Shown: positions 54,789 to 62,982 of the stretch, one piece after another
Layout of the letters: each line of letters opens with the position of its first letter
Numbering within the stretch: position 1 is the stretch's first letter
Source: Micromonospora echinospora
GTDB taxonomy: Bacteria > Actinomycetota > Actinomycetes > Mycobacteriales > Micromonosporaceae
Assembly (NCBI RefSeq): GCF_900091495.1
Contig: NZ_LT607413.1
Location: 4,045,001 to 4,109,000, forward strand
Length of the DNA: 64,000 bases
Reading direction: 5' to 3'
Notes under the pieces: generated by a model
Told to the model about the DNA's origin: nothing
Seen by the model: the letters and a program-made list of their open reading frames with translations, nothing else
The model's database searches: none
Program-made: the position numbers and the translations under genes

Positions 54789-54976
54789 CGGCCTGGAGAC
54801 GGCCTGCTCTGGGTTCCGGAGCTTCAGCTTGGAAGATCGCTCCCGGCTGTCCTGATCGCCCGGGACGCCTGGCTGGTCGCGGTGGCGTGCTGCCCTCTCG
54901 TGCCCGTTGCTGACCGCCGGTGGTCTCGGCTTCTGGCCCGTGTATGGACCGATCTACCTCAAGTCTCCCGGCACCT

Positions 54977-55147
54977 TCAGCGGTTCATGGCACCGGGATA
55001 GGCCTCCACTCGCCCGTCGAGTCGCTGCACCAAGAGGTGGTCGTCTTCGCGCCAGATCGTTTCGCCAGGATGCACAAGTACCGGTTGGTTCAATACAAAA
55101 TGGTGCCAGCGATCAATCAGCGTGAGGCGGTCGGCCTGTTCACGCAC
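54977..55147 (-). CDS. Small hypothetical protein downstream of GntR gene
   Basis: A 56-residue protein starting at GTG 55147 with a very strong AGGAGG about 7 nt upstream: VREQADRLTLIDRWHHFVLN then QPVLVHPGETIWREDDHLLVQRLDGRVEAYPGAMNR. The strong ribosome site and non-random composition argue that it is real, though the frame is open much further upstream with Arg/Pro-rich nonsense. The family is not recognised. It lies 263 bp downstream of the GntR gene on the same strand. Confidence 0.6.
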   Translation of the reverse strand: MREQADRLTLIDRWHHFVLNQPVLVHPGETIWREDDHLLVQRLDGRVEAYPGAMNR

Positions 55148-55410
55148 GTCTGTCCTCCTCCTGCCCGCGTTGATGCCAGTATCGGCCAGCGGGTAGGCGG
55201 TGCTGGCGAGCCGAGACAAGGGACCAGGGCTGACGGTCTGCCGCCCCGCGTGACGGACGCTACTCCGCCCTCGTCCGCCAGATGGGTGCCAAGGGCTGCG
55301 GCGCACGGTCGGGGTCAAAGGCGGCTGTAGGCCATCGGCGTGCCGGGCCGGCTGAGCGGTGGCGTCGACCGGACCTGCACGGCTCCCGGAGAATCTGCCC
55401 TGGACCGAGG

Positions 55411-56205
55411 TCAGTCTGCCTGGGGCTCGCCGGCCGGTGGCGTCCACGGGTCGACGGGGACTTCGTACACCAGGCGGTATCGATCGCCGGGGAAGACGAT
55501 GTCGGCGGTTTCGACGGCGGTCCGCCCGGCGTAGTAGGTGCGTTCGACGGCGATCACCCACCGGCCGCCGCGCCGGTCCAGGGCGAGGGCGTCGACCTCC
55601 TCGGGCAGCGCCGGGCGGGTGGTGACCTCCTCGGTGAACCGGTCGATGGTCACGCCGATGAAGTCCATTCGGGCGACGACGCCGACGACCGGCCCCCGCT
55701 CGGGATGCTCCACCCGCGTGCCGCCGGTGACGGCCAACGGCTCGTACGAGTCGGCGAGCTGTATCGGGGCGCCGTCCGCCAGGTACCGGTAGCGGGTGTG
55801 CATTACCGGGTCGCCGGGCGGGATGCCCAGACGGGCGGCAACCTGCGGCGGGGCGGGGATCTTCCGGCTGCCCGCCTCCCAGTTCGGGCGCGCACCGGCG
55901 GCTTCGCTGTCCCGAGCGAACGGCGACGTGCTGCCGAGCCGGTTACGCATGTCCCGGGAGTGCGCTCGCCGCACCAGCCGGGTCCGGTCGCGTACGTAGT
56001 TGCCGGAGCCGCGCCGGCCCTCGATGAGCCCTTCACTGCGCAGCAGGGCGAGCGCGTTCTTGACGACCGTGGTGGAGAAGCCCCACCGCTGTTGGAGTTC
56101 CCGCTCGGTGGGGAGCTTGTCGCCGGGAGCGAGTTCACCGGCGAGGATCCGCGAGCGCAGATCGTCCACGACGCGCTGGTAGCTGGGCGGTTCCTTGTCG
56201 GTCAT
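55411..56205 (-). CDS. GntR family regulator (HutC/UTRA type)
   Basis: A 264-residue regulator: GntR winged helix (SYQRVVDDLRSRILAGELAPGDKLPTERELQQRWGFSTTVVKNALALLRSEGLIEGRRGSGNYV, about 8-75), then a UTRA ligand domain (about 110-255) with VMHTRYRYLADGAPIQLADSYEP and ERTYYAGRTAVETADIVFPGDRYRLVYEVPV. ATG 56205 has GGAGG 7 nt upstream. The gene is divergent from the 56419/56568 HTH unit, with a good inverted-repeat operator between them. Confidence 0.93.
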   Translation of the reverse strand: MTDKEPPSYQRVVDDLRSRILAGELAPGDKLPTERELQQRWGFSTTVVKNALALLRSEGLIEGRRGSGNYVRDRTRLVRRAHSRDMRNRLGSTSPFARDSEAAGARPNWEAGSRKIPAPPQVAARLGIPPGDPVMHTRYRYLADGAPIQLADSYEPLAVTGGTRVEHPERGPVVGVVARMDFIGVTIDRFTEEVTTRPALPEEVDALALDRRGGRWVIAVERTYYAGRTAVETADIVFPGDRYRLVYEVPVDPWTPPAGEPQAD

Positions 56206-56293
56206 CGGTGGCCCCTCCGAGTCGACGCGGTCACTGGCCTCAAGTCGACCATCATCCACCGGGCACGGCAAACAACGTCCTTCTCCATTATCC

Positions 56294-56346
56294 GCAAGTT
56301 AGTGCACTTGATCTTGGTTTAACGGCATGTGAGTGCGCTAACTTGC
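56294..56346. promoter_or_regulatory. Operator-like inverted repeat between GntR and HTH units
   Basis: GCAAGTTAGTGCACT (56294-56308) and AGTGCGCTAACTTGC (56332-56346) are complementary at 14 of 15 positions with a 23-bp spacer. The two half-sites face each other about 90 bp upstream of GntR and 73 bp upstream of the small membrane gene. They are the best candidate GntR or HTH operators here. Confidence 0.55.
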
Positions 56347-56418
56347 CGCTTGTTGAGGCGCTCAGTCGTCGTTCCGCCACCCATACCGATGTGGGGTGGT
56401 CCTGTTCAGAAGGTGGGT

Positions 56419-56571
56419 GTGTTCGTGGTGTCCGAGGTGATTGTGTCGATCGTGCTCGGTGGGCTGGTGCCGGGCTTCCTGCTCGGACTGCTTGCGTTCC
56501 GGGTCAAGTCCCGGTGGTGTCCGCGCTGCGGGCAGTCCACGGAGCGCCTGCACCGAGGGGTGCGCCGGTGA
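56419..56571 (+). CDS. Small membrane protein with CxxC tail
   Basis: A 50-residue protein: one transmembrane helix (VIVSIVLGGLVPGFLLGLLAF) and a basic cytoplasmic tail RVKSRWCPRCGQSTERLHRGVRR with a CPRC pair that may bind zinc. GTG 56419 has AAGG 5 nt upstream; GTGs at 56425 and 56428 are alternatives. It overlaps the HTH regulator by 4 nt (GTGA), so it is likely its partner. Confidence 0.6.
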   Translation: MFVVSEVIVSIVLGGLVPGFLLGLLAFRVKSRWCPRCGQSTERLHRGVRR

Positions 56572-57794
56572 GCGTCCCGCCGCCCCGCGACAACCGCCGT
56601 GAGCTGCCCATCGGCCGGCGGATCGCTCAGCTCCGCACCCGTCGGGGCATGAACCAGCAGGTCTTCGCCGACCGCGTCGGCCGGTCGAAGAGCTGGGTCG
56701 ACAAGGTCGAACGGGGCGTCCGCCGCCTCGACCGCCTCCCCATGATCGAGGCCGTGGCCGCCGCGCTCGGCGTGACCCCGGCCGTGCTGCTCGGCCGTAG
56801 CGCCCGCCGCGCCCCGGCTGCCGGTGGCACCGCCGCCGCCGTCGAAGCCGTCCGGGAAGCCCTCGCCGACCATGACGCCCCCGCCGGCCGGGACTGGCCG
56901 CCGACCGTCACCGAGCTGGACCGGCAGCTCCGGTACGCCGAGACCGCCTACCGGCACGCCCACCACCGGCAGACGCTACGGGTGCTGCCCGGCCTGCTCA
57001 CCGCCACCCGCCACGCCCACCGCACCGCGTCGACCCTCGCCGACCCGCTTCTGGTGCGCGTGCACCGGCTCGCCGCGCAGACCCTGGTCAAGCTCGGTGA
57101 TCCGCATCTGGCCTGGCTCGCCGCCGACCGGGCCATGACTGCCGCCGCAGGCGACCCCCGCCGGGCCGGGCACGCCGCCGTCGCGCTCGCCCAGGCGCTG
57201 CGCGCCCTCGACCGTCCACGGCTCGCGCTGCTCGTCGCCACCGCCGCCGTACGCCCGCTCGACCTGGCCCCTCACCGCGAGCTACCGGCCGACGACCTGG
57301 CCCTGACCGGGACGCTGCTCGTCGAAGCGGCCATCGCCGCCGCCACCTGCGGCGACACCACCACCTGCCAGGAGTACGCCGACCGCGCGCACCACCTCGC
57401 CGTCACCCACGAGGCCCGGGGCCACCACGACGACGACGGCTTCGCGCCCGTCACCGTCGACCTGGCCCGCGCGCTGGCCGCCGCCCGTCTCGGCGACCAC
57501 CCCACCGCCGTCGCCCTGCACCACCTGGCCACCCGCGACAACGGCTGGCCCGGGTTGCCCGCCGAACACCGGGCCGCCCATCTGATCGACATGGCCCGCG
57601 CCCACCTCGACACCGGCGACCACCCCGCCGCCGGCCGGGCCCTGCTCACCGCCGACCGGATCGCCCCCGCCGAGGTACGCCTCCAGCCCGTCGCCCACAC
57701 CCTGCTCACCACGCTTGTCGGCACCGGCCGCACCCCCGCCGACCTGACCCGCCTCGCCGCCACCATCGGCCTGACCCGCCCGCCCCGGGACTGA
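56568..57794 (+). CDS. XRE family regulator with TPR-like C-terminus (second intact paralogue)
   Basis: A 408-residue member of the same family as 11458 and 35769: HTH ELPIGRRIAQLRTRRGMNQQVFADRVGRSKSWVDKVERGVRRLDRLP, then helical repeats (LVKLGDPHLAWLAADRAMTAAAGDP; LPAEHRAAHLIDMARAHLDTGDHPAAGRALL). It has a decayed copy at 59533, 2.9 kb downstream. GTG 56568 overlaps the small membrane gene. It is divergent from GntR, and the inverted repeat between them may be bound by either. Confidence 0.88.
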   Translation: MSVPPPRDNRRELPIGRRIAQLRTRRGMNQQVFADRVGRSKSWVDKVERGVRRLDRLPMIEAVAAALGVTPAVLLGRSARRAPAAGGTAAAVEAVREALADHDAPAGRDWPPTVTELDRQLRYAETAYRHAHHRQTLRVLPGLLTATRHAHRTASTLADPLLVRVHRLAAQTLVKLGDPHLAWLAADRAMTAAAGDPRRAGHAAVALAQALRALDRPRLALLVATAAVRPLDLAPHRELPADDLALTGTLLVEAAIAAATCGDTTTCQEYADRAHHLAVTHEARGHHDDDGFAPVTVDLARALAAARLGDHPTAVALHHLATRDNGWPGLPAEHRAAHLIDMARAHLDTGDHPAAGRALLTADRIAPAEVRLQPVAHTLLTTLVGTGRTPADLTRLAATIGLTRPPRD

Positions 57795-57919
57795 CCGACC
57801 CACCCGGGGAAAGGGACGCCGGCCGACGGCGTACCCGCGGCCGGGAGGCCGTGGACCTCGGAGGCGGGGGAGGCCGAAACACGGCTGCTGCGCCGGAAAC
57901 GCTGAGTTACGGTGCTCCG

Positions 57920-58741
57920 ATGCAGGCGTCTGCGGCCCAGCGGGCGACACGGGCTGCCATCTCGATCGCCTCGTCGCTCGGCCTGACCGCCTACGACGCC
58001 GTCGTGTTGCACGACTCGAACAGGCTCACCCTGCGTCTGCTGCCCTGCGACGTGCTGGCCCGGGTGGCACCGGCGGCGCACCAGTGCGCCCAGCTCGAAG
58101 TGGACATCGTGCAGCGACTGTTCGAGGTCGGGAGCCCGGTGGCCGCGCTGAAAACGCCCGGGGTCTTCGTCCGGGGCGACCACGTGGTCACGCTCTGGAC
58201 CTACTACGAGCCGGTGCCTGATCAAGCGATCCCGCCTGCGGACTACGCCAGAGCGCTCGAACGTCTGCACGCCGGAATGCGCGAGCTCGACCTGCCCACT
58301 CCGCACTTTACCGACCGGGTTTCCGAGGCCCAGGCCCTCGTGGCCGACCACGACCGGACGCCGAAGCTGGCCGACGCGGACCGGCTCTTCCTCGCCGGCG
58401 CATTGGACCGTCTGCGCCGGGCGGTCGGCGACAGCGGTCGGCCCGAACAGGTCCTGCACGGCGAACCTCACCCGGGCAATCTGCTCTCGACCCGGTCCGG
58501 CCTGCTCTTCGTCGACTTCGAGACGTGCTGCCGGGGGCCGGTCGAGTTCGACCTGGCCCATGCGCCCGACGAGGTCGGAGACCACTACCCGGGCGTCGAT
58601 CACCGCCTGCTTCGGGATTGCCGGACCCTCGTACTGGCGATGATCACTACGTGGCGTTGGGATCGCGACGACCAGTTCCCCGACGGCCACCGGCTCGGCA
58701 TCGACTGGCTGAGCGAACTCCGGAAAACGGCGGCTCGGTAA
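57920..58741 (+). CDS. APH-type phosphotransferase
   Basis: A 273-residue kinase-like protein. Catalytic loop VLHGEPHPGNLLS (H-G-E-x-H-P-G-N; Glu replaces the usual Asp) and metal-binding VDFETCC. Mid-protein WTYYEPVPDQAIPPADYARALERLHAGM is typical of the small-molecule APH group. The Asp-to-Glu change (H-G-E rather than H-x-D) may weaken or alter activity. Substrate unknown. ATG 57920 follows the HTH gene at 125 bp. Confidence 0.8.
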   Translation: MQASAAQRATRAAISIASSLGLTAYDAVVLHDSNRLTLRLLPCDVLARVAPAAHQCAQLEVDIVQRLFEVGSPVAALKTPGVFVRGDHVVTLWTYYEPVPDQAIPPADYARALERLHAGMRELDLPTPHFTDRVSEAQALVADHDRTPKLADADRLFLAGALDRLRRAVGDSGRPEQVLHGEPHPGNLLSTRSGLLFVDFETCCRGPVEFDLAHAPDEVGDHYPGVDHRLLRDCRTLVLAMITTWRWDRDDQFPDGHRLGIDWLSELRKTAAR

Positions 58742-58871
58742 CCTCGACCGGGCTGGCCGTGGTCCAGCGCACCCCGGCCACCGCCGCCGCGCCAAGCACC
58801 AGAATCGCGCCGACTGCCGCAAGGAGAGCTCGCACAGGCGGGAGCCTGTGAACAGGCGGCCAGCCGGGCAT
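58647..58871 (-). CDS. Possible small membrane protein (low confidence)
   Basis: A 74-residue frame with one hydrophobic segment (VRALLAAVGAILVLGAAAVAGVRW). Its 3' end runs 95 bp into the convergent APH gene and it has no clear ribosome site, so it may be a chance frame. It lies 28 bp downstream of the YcxB-like gene on the same strand. Confidence 0.35.
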   Translation of the reverse strand: MPGWPPVHRLPPVRALLAAVGAILVLGAAAVAGVRWTTASPVEVTEPPFSGVRSASRCRAGGRRGTGRRDPNAT

Positions 58872-58899
58872 CACGGGCTCGGCGGCTAACGAGACGCGT

Positions 58900-59397
58900 T
58901 CACCGAGGCTGGAGCAGCCCACGTTCGGCCATGAAGGCCCGCAGCGTCTCGGCGTCCTCGACGGACATCAGGCCACGTGGGATAACGGTCGCCGGGACCC
59001 GGCGGACGTACACGATCCAGAATTCGGGGGTGTCCCGCACCTGGTCGACGCCGTCCCAGGCGATACCGCCGGACTCCGAGCCGCTGCGCATCATGATGTT
59101 GTCGTCGGTGATGTCGTAGGAACCCTCGACCGCGTAGCGACCGGAGCGTCGCTGGGCCCGCCACCGTGCCCAAGGCCCGTACAGCATCGCCAACACGCCA
59201 CCCACGAGCATCGGTATCCACAGCGGTAAGAGTTGGCCGCCCCACCCGAATACCCGCGAGGCGGCGAACCCGATCGCCCCGACCGCCGCCAGCACCGCGC
59301 CGGCCTGGCCGTACCTACGCAGCCGGACCCTGCTGAGCGCGGCGGCCACGCGGCCCGGATAGTCGGGATCGGCCGGGACGTCGAAACGGATGTGCAC
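58900..59397 (-). CDS. YcxB-like membrane protein
   Basis: A 165-residue protein with two transmembrane helices (about 30-48, GAVLAAVGAIGFAASRVFGW, and 52-72, LWIPMLVGGVLAMLYG) and a C-terminal PH-like YcxB domain: YDITDDNIMMRSGSESGGIAWDGVDQVRDTPEFWIVYVRRVPATVIPRGLMS. YcxB-type proteins have no assigned role. GTG 59397 gives VHIRFDVPADPDYPGRVAAAL. A longer frame exists but lacks a good ribosome site. Confidence 0.75.
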   Translation of the reverse strand: MHIRFDVPADPDYPGRVAAALSRVRLRRYGQAGAVLAAVGAIGFAASRVFGWGGQLLPLWIPMLVGGVLAMLYGPWARWRAQRRSGRYAVEGSYDITDDNIMMRSGSESGGIAWDGVDQVRDTPEFWIVYVRRVPATVIPRGLMSVEDAETLRAFMAERGLLQPR

Positions 59398-59532
59398 GCC
59401 AGCACGATAGTGCCCACACCCGCTCCGAGCAGCGACTGACTCCCGCCCGAGCCGGGAGTGCACATCGGGTGGCCACCGACGTCGACGCTCGGCTGAGTCG
59501 ATCCACTCACCGCACGTGACGCTGTGCTCCGG

Positions 59533-60055
59533 GAGAACGGGGGGTGCGGCGACTCGACCGGCTCCCGATGATCGAATCCGTCGCTCCCGCCCTCGGCGTC
59601 ACCCCGGCGGTGCTGCTCGGCTGTAACACCCGACGTGCCCCGGCTGCCGGTGGCACCACCACCACCACCACCGTCGAAGCCGTCCGGGAAGCTCTCGCCG
59701 GCCACGACACCCCGCCGGCCGGGACTGGCCGCCGAGCGTCACCGAACTCGACCGGCAGCTCCGGTACGCCGAGACCGCCTACCGGCACGCCCACCACCAA
59801 CAGGTGCTGCGCGTCCTGCCCGGCCTGCTCACCGCCGCCCGCCACGCCCACCACACCGCACCAGCGCTCACCTGCCCGCTCCTGGTGCGCGTGCAACGGC
59901 TCACCGCCCAGACCATGGTCAAGCTCGGCGATCCCCACCTCGCCTGGCTGGCCGCCGACCGGGCCATGACCACCGCCTCCGGCGATGCCCGCCTCACCGC
60001 CCGCGCAGCCGTCGCCCTCACCCAGGCGTTACGGGCGCTTGACCGGGGGCGGCTC
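59533..60055 (+). pseudogene. Decayed copy of the 56568 XRE/TPR regulator
   Basis: The DNA closely tracks positions about 56708-57220 of the intact gene but lacks the first HTH helices. It begins at GAGAACGGGGGGTGCGGC. A one-base deletion in a C-run near 59712 shifts the frame: before it reads MRRLDRLPMIESVAPALGVTPAVLLG, after it LDRQLRYAETAYRHAHHQQVLRVLPGLL and LVKLGDPHLAWLAADRAMTTASGDA-like sequence. The copy then breaks off at ALRALDRGRLL. It has lost its start and its end, so it is not functional. Confidence 0.82.
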
Positions 60056-60160
60056 CTGACGGCGGTCCACCTGACGATCGCCGGTCCGTGTGGCGCGGGC
60101 CGGCGGTCGTCCGTGGCGGTGGTGCTTGTCGCCCTCCACCAAGGGTGCCAGGATCGTCCG

Positions 60161-60499
60161 GTGACTCCGCTCAGACTGATCGAGACGACCCCGGGGAAGT
60201 ACTCGTTGTTGCTGGACGCGGGGACCACCGCGGTCGACGGACTGGTCGAGGAACTCGGCCACGAGCCCAACGGGTACTTCTGGGAAGGCGTCGCGCAGGT
60301 CCTCGTCAGCACCGAGGCCCCGGCGCTCGAAGGCCGGTTCTCCTACGACCCCGAGGGCGGGATGTTCTGCGCCTACGGCGTCGACCGGAGCGCGCTGGAG
60401 GAGCTTGCCGTCCGGATGGCTGCGGTCGCGACGGACGGCGAGCGGATGCGGCGATTGATCGCGGAGGCCGAGGCGAACGGGTTCGAGTTCGACGACTAG
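60161..60499 (+). CDS. Imm51 family immunity-type protein
   Basis: A 112-residue acidic protein matching the Imm51 family: PLRLIETTPGKYSLLLDAGTTAVDGLVEELGHEPNGYFWEGVAQ, then a strand-rich end (LEGRFSYDPEGGMFCAYG). Imm51 proteins protect against polymorphic toxins, but no toxin is adjacent. GTG 60161 is likely; AGGATCG lies upstream. The frame is fused upstream with the decayed HTH copy, suggesting that the copy was inserted or broke just before this gene. Confidence 0.75.
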   Translation: MTPLRLIETTPGKYSLLLDAGTTAVDGLVEELGHEPNGYFWEGVAQVLVSTEAPALEGRFSYDPEGGMFCAYGVDRSALEELAVRMAAVATDGERMRRLIAEAEANGFEFDD

Positions 60500-60578
60500 A
60501 CCCCTCGTCGCCCGTCGACGCCGGCTCTTCCCGGACGACCCGGGCGGGGCGGCCGGTCCGTGCGACCGCCCAGCCGGG

Positions 60579-60970
60579 TCACCCACTCTGATCGGTACGG
60601 TGAACCGTGGTGGCGGGTTGGTGGAACTCGTGGACGACCTCGATCAGCCCGACGATGTGCTGATTGAACTCGTCGAGTTCCTCGGCCGGTACCCACAGTT
60701 CCAGGATGGACCGCCCACCGACCTGCCGGGCGGGTAGCGGCGGAGGAAGTCGGAGTCGACCCGGAACCGGGTGACGTAACCGGAACCGGAGGCCGGCACG
60801 TTCCAGTCCCGGGCGATCGTGATCGCGTAGTCCTCGTTCAGGACCGGATAGAAGATCGGCTGGTCCGGCAGGCGCGGCGGCCAGCGCCGCCAGCCGGAAT
60901 CGCGGACGAGGGCCAGCTCCTGCGGCCCGGTGGGGCGCCACAGGACCGTCGTACCGTCACCGCTGCTCAT
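60579..60970 (-). pseudogene. Frameshifted conserved hypothetical gene
   Basis: The reading frame from ATG 60970 (GAGG about 5 nt upstream) gives TTVLWRPTGPQELALVRDSGWRRWPPRLPDQPIFYPVLNEDYAITIARDWNVPASGSGYVTRF and then RVDSDFLRRYPP. At about 60735 the coding switches by one base to the frame that gives QVGGRSILELWVPAEELDEFNQHIVGLIEVVHEFH and ends at 60579. Together they form one conserved-looking 130-residue protein (type often seen beside ADP-ribosylglycohydrolases). A one-base insertion or two-base deletion would restore it. It may be a true pseudogene or a sequencing error. The frame is also open upstream to 61143. Confidence 0.7.
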
Positions 60971-61142
60971 GTCGACCTCGCCACTCGGAACCCTGCCGGG
61001 GCCGAACGGTACCGACACATCGACCAGCGGCACCACCGCATTCGGTGCCTCCCGGGGCGGGCCGAGGACGGACACGGCGTCCGCGTCCGCGCCGTCCACA
61101 CCCAGCGTGTACGGCACTGTCGTGCCGGCCGGGAGGCCGGGC

Positions 61143-61742
61143 TCAGCGTCGTGGCCGGTAGGTGACGTGTGTGACGAGGGTGGCGGCCCGGGCCTCGACC
61201 AGTTCGAGACGCAGGGGCGGTACGCCGTCGAAGAGGCGTTCACCGGCGCCGAGGGTGACCGGGGCGATGTGGGTGCGCAACTCGTCGAGGAGCCCGGCGG
61301 TCAGGTACTGGTTGACGGTGGACGCGCCTCCGGCGATGGCGACGTCGAGATCGCCCGCTGCCGCGCGGGCCTGGTCGAGGGCGGCGTGGATGCCCTCGGT
61401 GACGAAGAAGAACGTGGTGCCGCCCTGCATGGTCAGTGGGGCGCGGGCGTGGTGGGTGAGCACGTACACCGGCCGGTGGTAGGGCGGTTCCTCACCCCAC
61501 CAGCCGGTCCAGCTCAGGTCCCACTCGCCGCGTACCGGGCCGAACATGTTGCGGCCCATGACGTACGCGCCGGCCTCTGTGATCCGGTCCACCTCGGCCC
61601 GGTTCTCGTCGGGGGTGTCGAACATCCACGCGTGCAACTGGTCGACCGGTCCGTCGCCGAACGGCTTCTCGGCCGTCTGGTTCGGGCCGGCGGCGTAGCC
61701 GTCGGCGGAGATGGAGATGTCGCAGACGACCCGTGGGGGCAT
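61143..61742 (-). CDS. Dihydrofolate-reductase-like (RibD C-terminal domain) protein
   Basis: A 199-residue NADPH-binding fold: PRVVCDISISADGYAAGPNQT, YVMGRNMFGPVRGEW, FFFVTEGIHAALDQARAAAGDLDVAIAGGASTVNQYLTAGLLDELRTHIAPVTLGAGERLFDG. This is the widespread actinobacterial DHFR/RibD-C protein, whose activity is unknown. ATG 61742 is supported by GGAGAG 5 nt upstream. It is divergent from the HxlR regulator, with an inverted repeat between the starts. Confidence 0.92.
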   Translation of the reverse strand: MPPRVVCDISISADGYAAGPNQTAEKPFGDGPVDQLHAWMFDTPDENRAEVDRITEAGAYVMGRNMFGPVRGEWDLSWTGWWGEEPPYHRPVYVLTHHARAPLTMQGGTTFFFVTEGIHAALDQARAAAGDLDVAIAGGASTVNQYLTAGLLDELRTHIAPVTLGAGERLFDGVPPLRLELVEARAATLVTHVTYRPRR

Positions 61743-61764
61743 GGTGCTCTCCGTTCCGGTGACC

Positions 61765-61818
61765 GATTGCATTGTGCAACCAGTCGCACGCTAACGTGTC
61801 CGCTTGTAGAATGCAATC
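61765..61818. promoter_or_regulatory. Candidate HxlR operator
   Basis: GATTGCATT (61765-61773) and AATGCAATC (61810-61818) are perfect complements 36 bp apart, between the divergent DHFR-like and HxlR starts. HxlR proteins usually control the divergent gene, so this is a likely operator. GTGCAA next to the left arm may extend it. Confidence 0.55.
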
Positions 61819-61845
61819 AGTTTGTCGTGGCGGAGGGGTTTCGAC

Positions 61846-62337
61846 GTGGCGGAGCGCCGTTCGGGCTGTCCGATCAACCTTGCGGTGGAGGTCCTTGGCG
61901 ACCGCTGGTCGCTCGTGATCGTCCGGGACATGATGTTCGGCAACCGCCGGCACTTCCGCGAGCTGCTGACCGGCTCCCAGGAGGGGATCGCGTCGAACAT
62001 CCTCGCCGACCGGCTGCACCGGCTCGTCGCGCACGGTCTGGTCTCCCGTTCACCCGATCCCACCCACCGGCAGAAGGTCGTCTACTCACTCACCGAACCC
62101 GCCATCCAGCTCGTACCCGTACTGGCGCATCTCGGCGCGTGGGGCCGGCGCCACCTGCCGGTCAGCCGGGAGCTGGCCGTCCGGGCGGAGTTGCTGGAGC
62201 GCGGCGGCCCGGAGCTGTGGGACCGGTTCATGGACGAACTCCGGGAACAGCACCTCGGTGTTCCCCGGCCGCCCGGCGCCGGGTCGGTGTTCGCCGAGTT
62301 GCGCGCGGCGTACGAGGCCGAGCTGGCCCGGGACTGA
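61846..62337 (+). CDS. HxlR family transcriptional regulator
   Basis: A 163-residue winged helix of the HxlR family: RSGCPINLAVEVLGDRWSLVIVRDMMFGNRRHFRELL, GIASNILADRLHRLVAHGLVSRSPDPTHRQKVVYSLTEPA. The N-terminal Cys (CPI) may sense redox or electrophiles. GTG 61846 has GGAGGGG 7 nt upstream, better than the longer ATG form at 61822. It is divergent from the DHFR-like gene and likely regulates it. Confidence 0.92.
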   Translation: MAERRSGCPINLAVEVLGDRWSLVIVRDMMFGNRRHFRELLTGSQEGIASNILADRLHRLVAHGLVSRSPDPTHRQKVVYSLTEPAIQLVPVLAHLGAWGRRHLPVSRELAVRAELLERGGPELWDRFMDELREQHLGVPRPPGAGSVFAELRAAYEAELARD

Positions 62338-62438
62338 GATCGCCGCGGCGTTCGCCCGCGTGCCGGGGCGAGTCCGCCCGGCACCTCGCGGGCGGAGCCC
62401 GACCGTGACCGCGGGTGTGGTCCCGCCATACTGATCCG

Positions 62439-62915
62439 ATGCGCGAAGAGGATGTCGTCGCCTTCGTCGGCGCACTGCCCGGTGTCGAGCTGCACACCGC
62501 CGGCCCGGAAACGGGCGCCCCCGAGGTGGCGTGGGGGGACCACTTCTTCTACTACAACCCCGAACGGATCCTGCCCGCCGACCGTCGGATGCCGTTCGCC
62601 ACGATCGTGGTGAAGGACTACCCGGGCTTCGACACCGCTTCGGACCTCGACCGGGACGGCGTTTTCCGGGTGAACGTGGCCGTCGGCCGGCAGGTCTTCG
62701 AGGGCCTGTTCGGCTACCCGCCGGCCGCGCAGGCGGAGCACCAGGGCGACCACGACTACGCCGCCCTCGACCGGGTGCTGCCCCACCCGGTCTACGCGAC
62801 GCAGGGTTGGATCTCGGTACTCAATCCCGCCTCGGCCACCGCCGGGCAGCTCCGGGACCTGCTCACCGGGGCGCACGCCCGGGCCGCCGCCCGGTACCGC
62901 CGCCCGACCGGCTGA
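62439..62915 (+). CDS. DUF6194 family protein
   Basis: A 158-residue soluble protein: VVAFVGALPGVELHTAGPETGAPEVAWGDHFFYYNPERILPADRRMPFATIVVKDYPGFD, then FRVNVAVGRQVFEGLFGYPPA and HPVYATQGWISVLNPASATAGQLRDLLTGAHARAAARY. The pattern fits the actinobacterial DUF6194 group (YjbR-like fold), function unknown. The shorter ATG 62439 is chosen as the fold begins at once. It is a single gene after HxlR. Confidence 0.75.
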   Translation: MREEDVVAFVGALPGVELHTAGPETGAPEVAWGDHFFYYNPERILPADRRMPFATIVVKDYPGFDTASDLDRDGVFRVNVAVGRQVFEGLFGYPPAAQAEHQGDHDYAALDRVLPHPVYATQGWISVLNPASATAGQLRDLLTGAHARAAARYRRPTG

Positions 62916-62982
62916 GCGGTCCGGAAACCGATCCGGCCGGTACGGGGCCGGAGCCCGATCAGGTGGGACGTCCGAGCCCGGG

